Of a stretch of 54,231 bases of DNA, positions 34,712-42,996 are shown piece by piece. The position numbers were made by a program, and so were the translations under genes. Where the stretch lies: contig NZ_JAGQDG010000011.1 of the NCBI RefSeq assembly GCF_018069865.1, positions 1 to 54,231 of the forward strand, given 5' to 3'. Position 1 is the first letter of the stretch. Each line of letters begins with the position of its first letter. Source of the stretch: Ideonella paludis. GTDB lineage: Bacteria; Pseudomonadota; Gammaproteobacteria; Burkholderiales; Burkholderiaceae_C. Below the pieces are notes generated by a model that saw only the letters and a program-made list of their open reading frames with translations, did not search any database and was not told the DNA's origin.

Positions 34712-34993
34712 ATGCAACAGGTCAAGCAATACGTCGGTGACTGCATCATCTGTGCAGCAGCCCTGGAAGCGCCATCCGGCGAAGGGTTTGTGGCCGCTGC
34801 ACTGGTGGTGGCGCAAGATCAGCCGTCAGTGGTTGAGATCTTCAGGGATGACAGGCTTGAGGACGGCCAAGTTTGGGGCGACCCTATTGAGGCTGTTCGG
34901 TTTGCTACCCGCGTGGGTACGGCGGCTGCCAGCCTCTATGCGGCGCGCGTCATTGAGCCGGTGCGGAACCGGTGGGTTCATCGGGTGTCTTGA
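34712..34993 (+). CDS. Hypothetical 93-residue protein
   Basis: ATG at 34712 after CAGGAGCGAG. An alpha/beta-looking small protein (MQQVKQYVGDCIICAAALEA; AAALVVAQDQPSVVEIFRD) with no recognised domain. The regular alternation of hydrophobic residues and good start context favour a real gene. No operon partner. Confidence 0.5.
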   Translation: MQQVKQYVGDCIICAAALEAPSGEGFVAAALVVAQDQPSVVEIFRDDRLEDGQVWGDPIEAVRFATRVGTAAASLYAARVIEPVRNRWVHRVS

Positions 34994-35294
34994 AGCACGT
35001 GCGCTGAACTGCACCTTCGGCTTCTGAAAGCGATCTACTGGTCGCGAAGGGGCTTTGCTGCTCGTCCGGCCCTTGGTTCAGCGTGCAGAATTCAGGGACA
35101 GCTACCGACCCCAAAGGATCATCGGAGAATCATCCAGCGGTCGCTTGGCCATCTTCCGGATCGATGCGGTAGCACAAGTCCACTGAATCAGTGAGTTCGG
35201 AGGTTGTACCACCCAGGCGGCAGACATCCAGTTTCAGCGCTTCAGCGGACTAGTCCCTCTTGGGTTGCGCGCATGAGCTATGTCTGCTTTTTGT
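34994..35294. other. Intergenic stretch before the helicase cassette
   Basis: About 300 bases, no gene or known element recognised; it contains the 3' side of the leftward three-gene cassette. Confidence 0.35.
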
Positions 35295-37901
35295 TCAATC
35301 CCGAGGCGAAAAATCTGGCGCATTTTCGTTGACGATACGCGCGAGCGCTGAAATCTCTGGGTCGTCACCATGGCTCGACGGCGGGATAACGACGCCGTGC
35401 AACTGCGCCCGCAAGTCGTCCCATCGGCGGCGCAGCACCGCCCAGTTGTGCTCGTCGTAGGTGCCCTTAAAGATCACTGGCAGGATTTCGATGCGCGGCA
35501 CCTCGCCACGGCTTTCCGCCGCCTGGCGCTCCGCGTCGATCAGCAACCGTTCCCAGTGACTGTCCAGTCGATCCACGCGGCCAATTTGCTGCTCCACCAC
35601 GCCAGGGTTCCATTCGGGGTGCAGCAGAACGACAGTCCTGCAAGCCCGGTGCAGGTTCAGTCCCTCGCGGCCGACGACCGATTGCGCGACCAGCACGCGC
35701 GGAAAGCTGTTGTTGCGGTTGAAACCCAACTGCAGCAACCGCCGCGTCGAGGGCGGCGTCTTGCCGTACATGAGGCGTGCGAAGCCGCCTTCACGCCGGC
35801 CGTACTCCTCGTTCAGCCGCTCGGCGACCCGATTCCATAGTCGCTCAGCCTCGCCGTCATCGAGCGCGCCGTCGCCGTTCTCGTCGCCCTCGCTGCGCTC
35901 GAGCGTAGCTTCGACGATGCGCCGGAACTCCGCCGCCCAGACTTCCGGCGATTCCTCCTTGGGATCGAGCATCTCAGCTAGTGCACGCGCTACGACCGGA
36001 ACGTCGCCGGGGCACTGCCGAAATGCCTCGAATAGCCGCGACAGCGGCCCTTCCCACGGCTCGGACGCGAGCCCCCGCTCCAGCAGGCCGACGAGGCCCT
36101 CGCGCAGCTTGCGTCGCTGATCTTCCACTGCCTCGTACTGGACGGCCAGCCGTTGGCCAATACCATTCAGGCCGTCGTCTCTGAACAGCCCCAATTGCCG
36201 GCTGGCGGCCAACACAGCAGGTTCATCCTCTGCCGGAATCACCGCCTGCGCCCAGGGCCTCTCTTCCTTCAGCGCCAGCAGCATCTGCCGGGCGTTCAGC
36301 AGAGAGACCAGCGCGCGCATGGGCCGTGTGTAGCGGCCGAACACCAGCACCTTCTCGCCTGCGCAATGGACGGCCTCGATGGCACGCACGGCAGCCTGCA
36401 GTCCGGGATGCTCCATTAGCGCGTCCTGGCCATCACCGCCTGTGACGCTGTCGCGCATCACCCCCAACCACCAGTCCACACGTTGTGCACGCTTTTCGTC
36501 CGCGGCAGCAGGTGCCACACCTTCGGCGTTGCCGGCCACGTCGCGCTGCGTCGCGTCTATGGCCCCGTCCAGTTCGAGTTGCAGCTTGTCCTCCTCAGCG
36601 TCCAAGTGGCAGCGATCCAGCAGTTCATTGACGCCGTGGCCGCTGCCCAGCGTCAGGCGCAGCCGCTGCGCGCGCGGGTCAAGCCCGCCGGCCGCGGTAA
36701 GGGACAAGGCCTCGGCTGCGCAGACTGCGCGCCGCCACCGCAAGTTCAAGTCGTCGGGCCGGACCTCGATGGCCGACTCCCTCCGGTAAGCGTGCAGCGG
36801 CTCCCCGGTCAGCGCGTGGAAGCGTCGTACCTGCTCGCTCTCGCGCTTGTCACGCCGCAGCAGGTAAGGATCCAAAGAAGCCTTGAATCCGGCGGCGGCC
36901 TGCGCGAACGTCAGGCGACGTTCCTCACTCACGGGCAGTTCCTGCACGTTACGGCATGCGTCGACGTATTGGTCGATTGCCCGAGCAGTCTCTTGCGTCT
37001 CGGCACCAATACGCCTCAGGACATCTACCCACTGGCGGGCATCCAGTTCGACCGGGGTAGCTGTCAGAGCGAGGCGGCGCGCGTCGGGCGAGGCCACCGC
37101 GACCTTCTCGAGCAGCCGGGCCAGTCCGGACGCGTCGCCGCGGCTCTTGTGCGCCTCGTCGACCACGATCAGGTCGAACAGCCCGAGTCCGAGCCCGACC
37201 GCGCCCTCAAGGGCGTGGCGGAATTTGCCCTGCCGGCCATATTGCTTGGCCTCCAACACACCGGGCCAGAGCGTTTCTTCCAGGAGGCCGTCCAGGAACT
37301 CGGCGAGGTAGCCGCCCGTCTCGGCCGCGCGCAGAGCGATGTGCTCGGCCGCCGCACGGATAAGGGGGTCCTGCAGCAAAGGGTTGTCCAAGGAATTGGG
37401 CGGCAAGCGGTTGCGACGCACTTTGCGCCATCGCGCAAACAGTGCCGGCAACAGCGACCAGCGCCAGGGCTCCGCCTGGGCCCCGAGGCGCCAGTTGGTG
37501 AAGGCGTGGGAGAGCAGGACAACCGACTCGCACTCCCATGGTCGCGTCCGAGTGGCGGCCCATGCGTCCAAGTATTGCTGCAGGCTTCGCAGCAACGGGC
37601 TGCACCGCACGCCTCCGGCCGCGAGTTCGTCTCGCCACTGGAAACCGAGGCCAGGCGGTACCAGAACGACGGCACGGCCACCGGCCTGAACGACTGTACG
37701 AACCGTGGCTACAGCAATCCGTGTCTTGCCCATGCCGACCTCATCCGCGACGATCACGCCGTTGGATGGAAGCCGGCTCGCGACGGCCCGCAGGCTACGG
37801 CGCTGACCGCCATCGAGCTTCCAAGCAGAGCCCGCCACGTCGGGGGCGTGCGAGAGCTGGCGAAGCCCGTTGGCGACAGTCGGCCAGCCTCTGAACGTCA
37901 T
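35295..37901 (-). CDS. SNF2-type DEAH helicase/translocase (cassette gene 3)
   Basis: An 868-residue superfamily 2 ATPase. Motif I is ADEVGMGKTRIA (residues 52-63), motif II VVDEAHK (DEAH at 248-251), motif III LALTATP (about 275); the C-terminal RecA lobe has VLVFGRYTRPM, VAQSVVGREGLNLHRA (motif V) and QQIGRVDRLDS (motif VI). A long insertion lies between the lobes, with an acidic EGDENGDGALDDGEAE segment. The ATG at 37901 is chosen because it overlaps the stop of the PLD gene as ATGA. It probably moves along DNA to present it to its partners. DISARM also pairs a SNF2-like and a PLD protein, but its DrmA, DrmB and methylase are absent here. Confidence 0.85.
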   Translation of the reverse strand: MTFRGWPTVANGLRQLSHAPDVAGSAWKLDGGQRRSLRAVASRLPSNGVIVADEVGMGKTRIAVATVRTVVQAGGRAVVLVPPGLGFQWRDELAAGGVRCSPLLRSLQQYLDAWAATRTRPWECESVVLLSHAFTNWRLGAQAEPWRWSLLPALFARWRKVRRNRLPPNSLDNPLLQDPLIRAAAEHIALRAAETGGYLAEFLDGLLEETLWPGVLEAKQYGRQGKFRHALEGAVGLGLGLFDLIVVDEAHKSRGDASGLARLLEKVAVASPDARRLALTATPVELDARQWVDVLRRIGAETQETARAIDQYVDACRNVQELPVSEERRLTFAQAAAGFKASLDPYLLRRDKRESEQVRRFHALTGEPLHAYRRESAIEVRPDDLNLRWRRAVCAAEALSLTAAGGLDPRAQRLRLTLGSGHGVNELLDRCHLDAEEDKLQLELDGAIDATQRDVAGNAEGVAPAAADEKRAQRVDWWLGVMRDSVTGGDGQDALMEHPGLQAAVRAIEAVHCAGEKVLVFGRYTRPMRALVSLLNARQMLLALKEERPWAQAVIPAEDEPAVLAASRQLGLFRDDGLNGIGQRLAVQYEAVEDQRRKLREGLVGLLERGLASEPWEGPLSRLFEAFRQCPGDVPVVARALAEMLDPKEESPEVWAAEFRRIVEATLERSEGDENGDGALDDGEAERLWNRVAERLNEEYGRREGGFARLMYGKTPPSTRRLLQLGFNRNNSFPRVLVAQSVVGREGLNLHRACRTVVLLHPEWNPGVVEQQIGRVDRLDSHWERLLIDAERQAAESRGEVPRIEILPVIFKGTYDEHNWAVLRRRWDDLRAQLHGVVIPPSSHGDDPEISALARIVNENAPDFSPRD

Positions 37902-39871
37902 GACATCCCCCGAAACGATTCGAGCCCACCAAGCCCCCAGGCGGCGGCCACACGCGCGAGTGCGGCTTCGTAAAGCTCGGCAGATTCGAGGCCTCCTTGT
38001 CCGCACGCATAATCAGGGCGCGACGCATCGATCCGCAGCACTTCAAGCGGGTCCAGCCCTAAGCGTAGGAACTCCGTCAGCCCCTTGCTGCCCGCTGCCC
38101 GGAACAGAACTTCCTCGAGACGCACACACCAGAACGGCCAGTCCGACTCGCTCACCATGGTCTGCCGCTGCGCAATCTCCTCAAGCTGCCGCATCATGGT
38201 CCGAACCGGCGACGAGGCAGCTTGGCGCTGGGCATCGGGCTGCCGTGGCGGGGGCGCTCCCGTATCTGCGGCGCCTTGGAACGGTTCGCCCTCGTCGCCG
38301 TCGCCTTCATCGTCCACGCGTGCGGGGAAAGCCATCAAGTGGGCGGCCATGTCCGCGAGGTCGAGGGGAGGCGCTTCGCCCGCGGCCACCCGCCCGAGTT
38401 CATCGACCACAGGCACTGACGCTCGCCTATGCCCACCGTCCCAGCGCAGCGCGGCCTGCCGCGGCATAGTCCCGCGCCAGAGCCATCCCTCGCCCTCGCG
38501 AACGCAGGGCTCGCCGCCGGCATCGAGCACAATGGTGTCCGTAGGCGTCGGGGCGCTTCCGTTTGGAGGCACGAGCATGCCGGTGCCATCGGCGCATGGA
38601 CACCATTGCAGGAAGGCCAAGGGACCGGCGACGAAGGCAGGTGGCCTCGGCGGCATCGGCTCTCCAGTGGCAGGTGGCGCCTCGCTATAAAGCTGGCCCT
38701 CACCATTGCGCTGCAAAGGAACCAGCGATTCGACGGCCAGCATGCCTGGCAACGCGGACCAGGGCAGACGCGGAAACTCGAGGAACACCCCCACTTCGAA
38801 GTTGCCGTTACGTCCTGCGGAGTTCAGGAAGCCCGCCTCTGTGAGGTTGCCCGAACCGAGGTACAGCCAGGCGCTGGTGCAGGCCTCGGTCCGGCTGTTC
38901 GCGCTGAAGATGAACTTGGCGTGCAAGCTGCGCGGCGATCCGGCCCCGAACATCTGGTGCCGTGCCGGCGTTCGCACGCACCAGCCGGCCTCCTCGATGG
39001 CGACCATCGACGTCGCGACCGACTGGCAGGCCTGTTCGTTGACGTAGATGTCAACGCTAGCCGACCGCGTCAGCAGACCAAGATCGGTGACCTTCCTTAC
39101 GATCCCCTGCAGCACCGGGGGCACGCCGCCACCGGCGCCGCCCTCAAAGAAGCCCGATCCGAGCGCGAGAAGGTTGCGCCGCGTGGAGCCTGCGTGCTTG
39201 CGCAAGTAACCGACCAGGCCCTTCAGCAGGGACTGATGGCGATTATCGAAGATGCGCGGCTTCGCGGTCCCGGCCTGCCTGGCGCATAGCACAGCCCACG
39301 CCGCAAGCTGGCGCACGGCCAGTGAGGTATCGCTATTGCGGCCTGCTAGTTCGACGAGCGACCGGTCGTAGTGCTCGCCCAACCAAGCGAGTATGTCGCT
39401 CACCTTGGCTACGTCGGCGCAGCGCAGGGCCAGAGTCTCCTCGCCCAGCCCGAGTTCAGACTCATCGACGTCGAAGCACCAAGCGAGGTCCAAGCTGTCC
39501 TCCAGTGTCTGCTTCGTCCAATTACCTGTAGAGACGATGACCCGTAGACGCCAGCCTGTCGACTGACCCCGGAAGCCCAGAAGTGCTACCTTGGCGTGCA
39601 TAAGCCGGAACGCTTTGTCCAGCGGCGTGCGCAGCGGCAGGTCTGCAACGCCCGGCACATCGAGCACAGAGATATGCTCGTGGAACGGATCGAGCATCAA
39701 CCCAAGTACCAGTTGCCCTTGGCGAGCCCGCACACTTGCCGGCTTGCGCGTGAAGCGCTCGGCCGCCGCGTCGAGGAACCCCGCGTCTGCAGAGAAGCCG
39801 CAGGCCCAACCGAACAGGCCTTCGTAATCTTCGGGCGGCTCAAATAGGCGTAGCAGCGAAGGCGTACTCAT
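37898..39871 (-). CDS. Tdp1/PLD-like phosphodiesterase (cassette gene 2)
   Basis: A 657-residue protein with two HxK...N half-sites as in tyrosyl-DNA phosphodiesterase and phospholipase D: MHAKVALLGF (H92, K94) with STGNWT (N117), and SLHAKFIF (H317, K319) with LGSGNLTEAG (N342). This single-domain double-HxK layout suggests a nuclease or phosphodiesterase on DNA. The C-terminal 250 residues are unassigned and may bind the helicase. It overlaps both neighbours by four bases, so the three proteins are likely made in fixed ratio. The lack of the Asp of the classical HKD motif favours a Tdp1-like mechanism. Confidence 0.78.
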   Translation of the reverse strand: MSTPSLLRLFEPPEDYEGLFGWACGFSADAGFLDAAAERFTRKPASVRARQGQLVLGLMLDPFHEHISVLDVPGVADLPLRTPLDKAFRLMHAKVALLGFRGQSTGWRLRVIVSTGNWTKQTLEDSLDLAWCFDVDESELGLGEETLALRCADVAKVSDILAWLGEHYDRSLVELAGRNSDTSLAVRQLAAWAVLCARQAGTAKPRIFDNRHQSLLKGLVGYLRKHAGSTRRNLLALGSGFFEGGAGGGVPPVLQGIVRKVTDLGLLTRSASVDIYVNEQACQSVATSMVAIEEAGWCVRTPARHQMFGAGSPRSLHAKFIFSANSRTEACTSAWLYLGSGNLTEAGFLNSAGRNGNFEVGVFLEFPRLPWSALPGMLAVESLVPLQRNGEGQLYSEAPPATGEPMPPRPPAFVAGPLAFLQWCPCADGTGMLVPPNGSAPTPTDTIVLDAGGEPCVREGEGWLWRGTMPRQAALRWDGGHRRASVPVVDELGRVAAGEAPPLDLADMAAHLMAFPARVDDEGDGDEGEPFQGAADTGAPPPRQPDAQRQAASSPVRTMMRQLEEIAQRQTMVSESDWPFWCVRLEEVLFRAAGSKGLTEFLRLGLDPLEVLRIDASRPDYACGQGGLESAELYEAALARVAAAWGLGGLESFRGMS

Positions 39872-41202
39872 GTCGAGCCGTCCTGTGCAGCAAAACGCAT
39901 GTGCAGTTCGCCGAGCAATTCCAACTTCAGCAGGTAGAGGTTCTGTACCCTGAACGACATGCCTTCAGGCCAGCCGATCTCGCGGGCCACTTGCGCGCCG
40001 ACTTCCTCCATCGCCTCGCCAGCCGTATCCTCGGAATCCAATTCGCCCGCAGCGGCGGGCGCTGTGCCTCTGCGGAAGGCGGCTCCTGGCCGTAGGACGT
40101 TGCCAAACAACGCCACGACGCGGCCATCGCGCTGCACGAGGCTTCGTAGGACGGCCACTGGCTCCGCAGCGGCACAGGCTCTGCAGAAGTCGTTGGCATC
40201 CACGTCCTCGTGGGCCATACGCAGGAAAGCATCGGCAGCGATGCGCAAGGCCTCAACCTGTTCGCCGACCACCGCCACTGCATCGGCGAGGGTCAAGCGC
40301 TCGGCCGACGCATGGGCAATCCGTGATTCGACGGTGTCGAGCAGTTTCAGTGCCGCATCGCGAGCAAGCCACAGGCGCGCGCCCGCTTCGAGGTCCTTCC
40401 AATGTCGGTCGTCCTGTATTTCTGGCGGACGATCCAGCCAGGTCAGCGGCACGACTGGTGGGACACGCCGCAATCGATCGACCCACGCTAGTGCGGCGCG
40501 CCGCCGCGACTTCGCTTCCAACGTCTCATTCGCTCCACCGGCGCGGAGGCGCCCTTCAAGGTGCCCGAGTGCATCGCCGGGCAATGCTAGGCAGGGCGAA
40601 AGCCCGCGAACAACAGTGCCCGTCGTCACATTGACAGGCGAGCCTTGTACCCATTGCGACAAGTGCTCGGCCATCGAACGGTTCGAGGGCCGGCATTCAC
40701 CTAAGGCCGCGTCGAGGAAAGCGCGGCCTTCTGCGGTCGACTGCAGCGTGTTGAAGCGGCGGTTTGACGAAGTCGCAAACCCGAGAGGTACCAGCGCACT
40801 GCCGGCTGCCATGCGCATCGGCTGGGTCACATAGAAGCCGCGAGAGCGGAACCGTGAGTACAGAGGGCCTTGTTTCAGGTCGTGCTCACGGGGGAACTTG
40901 TTCCGCCCGCGTAGACGGGGATCCGACGCCCATCCTGTGTCGCGATACGCGAGCCAGCAGGCCAGGGCCTCTATGGCGTTGGCGCATTCCATCTTCGCGA
41001 CGGCATGTCCCTCCACAGCTTGGAGCTCAGAAACCCGCACGCCTAACAGGGCCAGCATCAACTGCTTGCCGAACCAGACGCCACCCAGGCCAGGCACTGA
41101 TAGCTCGTTGAACCGACGGACGGCGCCCGCAATGCCAAGCGACCGCAGCCGCCGAGACGAACCCACCGTGTCCGGACCCAAAATCCCGCAAAACAACTGC
41201 AT
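39868..41202 (-). CDS. Unknown protein, cassette gene 1
   Basis: A 444-residue protein with no domain I recognise. The ATG at 41202 (MQLFCGILGPDTVGSSRRL) is chosen over the one at 41220 because GGGAGG lies just upstream. Segments such as RFNELSVPGLGGVWFGKQLM near residue 30 and ECANAIEALACWLAYRD near 75 look conserved in character. It is soluble and helical with an acidic C-terminal third. First gene of the leftward three-gene operon, it overlaps the PLD gene (ATGA). By position it could be the sensor or adaptor of the cassette. Confidence 0.65.
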   Translation of the reverse strand: MQLFCGILGPDTVGSSRRLRSLGIAGAVRRFNELSVPGLGGVWFGKQLMLALLGVRVSELQAVEGHAVAKMECANAIEALACWLAYRDTGWASDPRLRGRNKFPREHDLKQGPLYSRFRSRGFYVTQPMRMAAGSALVPLGFATSSNRRFNTLQSTAEGRAFLDAALGECRPSNRSMAEHLSQWVQGSPVNVTTGTVVRGLSPCLALPGDALGHLEGRLRAGGANETLEAKSRRRAALAWVDRLRRVPPVVPLTWLDRPPEIQDDRHWKDLEAGARLWLARDAALKLLDTVESRIAHASAERLTLADAVAVVGEQVEALRIAADAFLRMAHEDVDANDFCRACAAAEPVAVLRSLVQRDGRVVALFGNVLRPGAAFRRGTAPAAAGELDSEDTAGEAMEEVGAQVAREIGWPEGMSFRVQNLYLLKLELLGELHMRFAAQDGST

Positions 41203-41632
41203 TTCCCTCCCAATTCGCATCCGCCTGTCAGTGTGCGGAGCCGTCCTCCGGGCTTCGTTTCTGCCGTAATGAATTTCCGCCTGAGCTGACCTGCCCCCTT
41301 CAGACTGGTATCGCCTCCTCGGCCCTGCCTTTCCGTACGTTAGTATCGCTGGCGAGATTTATCGATCAATTTTTCGCGGGTAGCAAGCGCTCGACGAAGA
41401 GCGCTTTACCGACCCGAGTGTCGGCAAAATGGTAGCGACACGAGCTTCGGCTTCTGGCCGATACTGGACGTTCCAAACCAGCTTCTCGAATGTCGCCACC
41501 CGCTGCTTGGGGGTCAACAGCAGCCCACAGTCGGCTTTAAGCGAAATGCTGCGCCGTCCATTGGCGGCGGTAGCCTGTACCGGAATTGGTCGATGCGCAA
41601 CGCAGCGTTACGACAAAAGAGACGACCGCCCC
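41203..41632. other. Promoter side of the cassette; no other gene
   Basis: About 430 bases. An open frame on the plus strand (41429 on) is antisense to the next gene and has no family character. The AT-rich TTTATCGATCAATTTTTCG near 41359 may contain the cassette promoter. Confidence 0.35.
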
Positions 41633-42055
41633 CTAGGAGTGAAGCCGCTTCAGTGGAAAAGTGTCGACTTTGCTGCTGCAGTCACCCTGATCGTCTGGGT
41701 CCTGCTGCCCGAAACAACTGACGCAATCAGCATCTGCATCGAACGATTTAGGTGCGTCTTCGGGGCAGTGGTGAACGAACTTGCCCAGAACCTCCATGCA
41801 AAAGGCTTGATATTCGCGAGTAAACATCAGGAATTCGTGCCAGCCGGCATCTACCCGCCTGGACGGCCGCAGAGGGAGCTTGGAAGTCGAGCTGCGCAGC
41901 AGGAATATCTTCACTTCCGCAAATAGCTGATCTGCGTCATCCGCAGAGAGGTCGCACTTTCTGGCAATCCGAGCAACAACGCCTGAGCTCTGCCAAGCCG
42001 TAACTCTCGCAACTTGATTGGCTGCCTGAGTAGTGGATTCATTCTGAGTATTCAT
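41633..42055 (-). CDS. Glycine-rich-domain-family-like small protein (WH...FxHH motif)
   Basis: A 140-residue protein with ATG at 42055 (MNTQNESTTQAANQVARVTA). VDAGWHEFLMFTREYQAFCM followed by GKFVHHCP matches the D-WH-F-FT-Y-FC-G-F-HH pattern seen in glycine-rich-domain (DUF1399-like) proteins, which may bind metal through the histidines and cysteines. A short Cys-containing tail (DADCVSCFGQ) follows. Function unknown. Members occur beside small NPxxDAY proteins in some genomes; here such a protein is about 8 kb away. Confidence 0.55.
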   Translation of the reverse strand: MNTQNESTTQAANQVARVTAWQSSGVVARIARKCDLSADDADQLFAEVKIFLLRSSTSKLPLRPSRRVDAGWHEFLMFTREYQAFCMEVLGKFVHHCPEDAPKSFDADADCVSCFGQQDPDDQGDCSSKVDTFPLKRLHS

Positions 42056-42540
42056 CTTTATCCCTAGGGTAGTTTGTTCGTGATGCACAGAGCAGTGTAT
42101 CGAATGCAAAGGAAGCCTCGTGTCTCTAGGTTGGGGGGCAGAGCACATGGACAGGCTAGCTAGCTGCAGGAGTTGGAGCACAACAAACCTCCCAACGGTA
42201 ACGGCCCTACCCAAAGGGCCTCCGCCCCTGCGCTCTAGATCGCTTGGGGCGTCGAGAGGGCCAATGGGGAATGGCAAGAGCCTAACGGTAAGGGGCTGAT
42301 TAAGGGCAAGCAGGCAGGTGCACCGCTAGTGCGCGGTGCACCTGTCGTAGGGCAGAAGGGCTTGAGGGCCCAGTGCGTCCTGCCCCGCTTCGCAAAACCT
42401 ACCCCTCCATCAACCCCTGGTTTTGGCTGGAAGGGCCAGAGGGCTTTGCGTAGCCTTGTGCAGGTTCGGGTCTGGCCTGTGGGGCAGGCCTTGTTGCAAC
42501 AAGCCGCCCTCCTCCGTGGCGGCCCCTGCCCTGGCCTTCC
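42056..42540. other. Intergenic region preceding the conjugation genes
   Basis: About 485 bases without a gene. It holds a perfect inverted repeat at 42315-42344 and two AACGGTAA direct repeats (about 42190 and 42283). Composition is C/G-tract rich. It separates the accessory cassette from the conjugation module. Confidence 0.4.
42315..42344. repeat. Perfect 12-bp inverted repeat (oriT or terminator candidate)
   Basis: CAGGTGCACCGC (42315-42326) and GCGGTGCACCTG (42333-42344) are perfect complements around loop TAGTGC, without a T-run. It lies 650 bases upstream of the relaxase gene, where a transfer origin would be expected in a MobH-type element. Role is inference. Confidence 0.45.
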
Positions 42541-42990
42541 ATGTGCTGTGCTTGCCTCAAACCGCCGGATGAGCTGCCGGACCTGCAGCAGTTGCTCGAT
42601 TCGCTGAGCTTGGGCCACTGGCACAGCGTGGTGCTGGACTTGTGCTGCCGCTTTGAAGGCTGGTGGGCCAGCTATATGGCCGACCCGACTTTGACGCCAG
42701 ACTACCGGCCGCTGTTCGAGGCCATGGACTTGATCCGCCGCTTCCCCACCCGCTGGGCGGGCGATGACAACGCCTTTGCCTTGGCTCTGTCGGGCTGCGA
42801 GTTCTTGACGCGCGGTGCTCGGCATTGCTTTGAGGGGAAAGTGGCCTGGGACTGCACCAGCGAGCCCTTTGTGGCCTTTGCCAAGCGTCACCCTCACTGC
42901 TACACCGGCTGGGACACACACCCAGCCTGCGGGCAGACCGCGCTAATTGGCTGGATGCTGCACAAGGTGCGGGCCAACACGGCCCCCTGA
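42541..42990 (+). CDS. Hypothetical protein upstream of relaxase
   Basis: A 149-residue soluble protein with no recognised domain (begins MCCACLKPPDELPDLQQLLD; RFEGWWASYMADP; FPTRWAGDDNAFALALSGCE). The six-base gap to the relaxase gene and shared base composition make it part of the conjugation operon. The exact start is uncertain; no clear ribosome site precedes the ATG. Confidence 0.6.
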   Translation: MCCACLKPPDELPDLQQLLDSLSLGHWHSVVLDLCCRFEGWWASYMADPTLTPDYRPLFEAMDLIRRFPTRWAGDDNAFALALSGCEFLTRGARHCFEGKVAWDCTSEPFVAFAKRHPHCYTGWDTHPACGQTALIGWMLHKVRANTAP

Positions 42991-42996
42991 CCGCGT

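Noticed and set aside
35295-41202. A full DISARM or Dpd defence locus
   Set aside because: Only SNF2-like and PLD-like parts are present; DrmA, DrmB, a methylase and the dpdA/B/C genes are absent.
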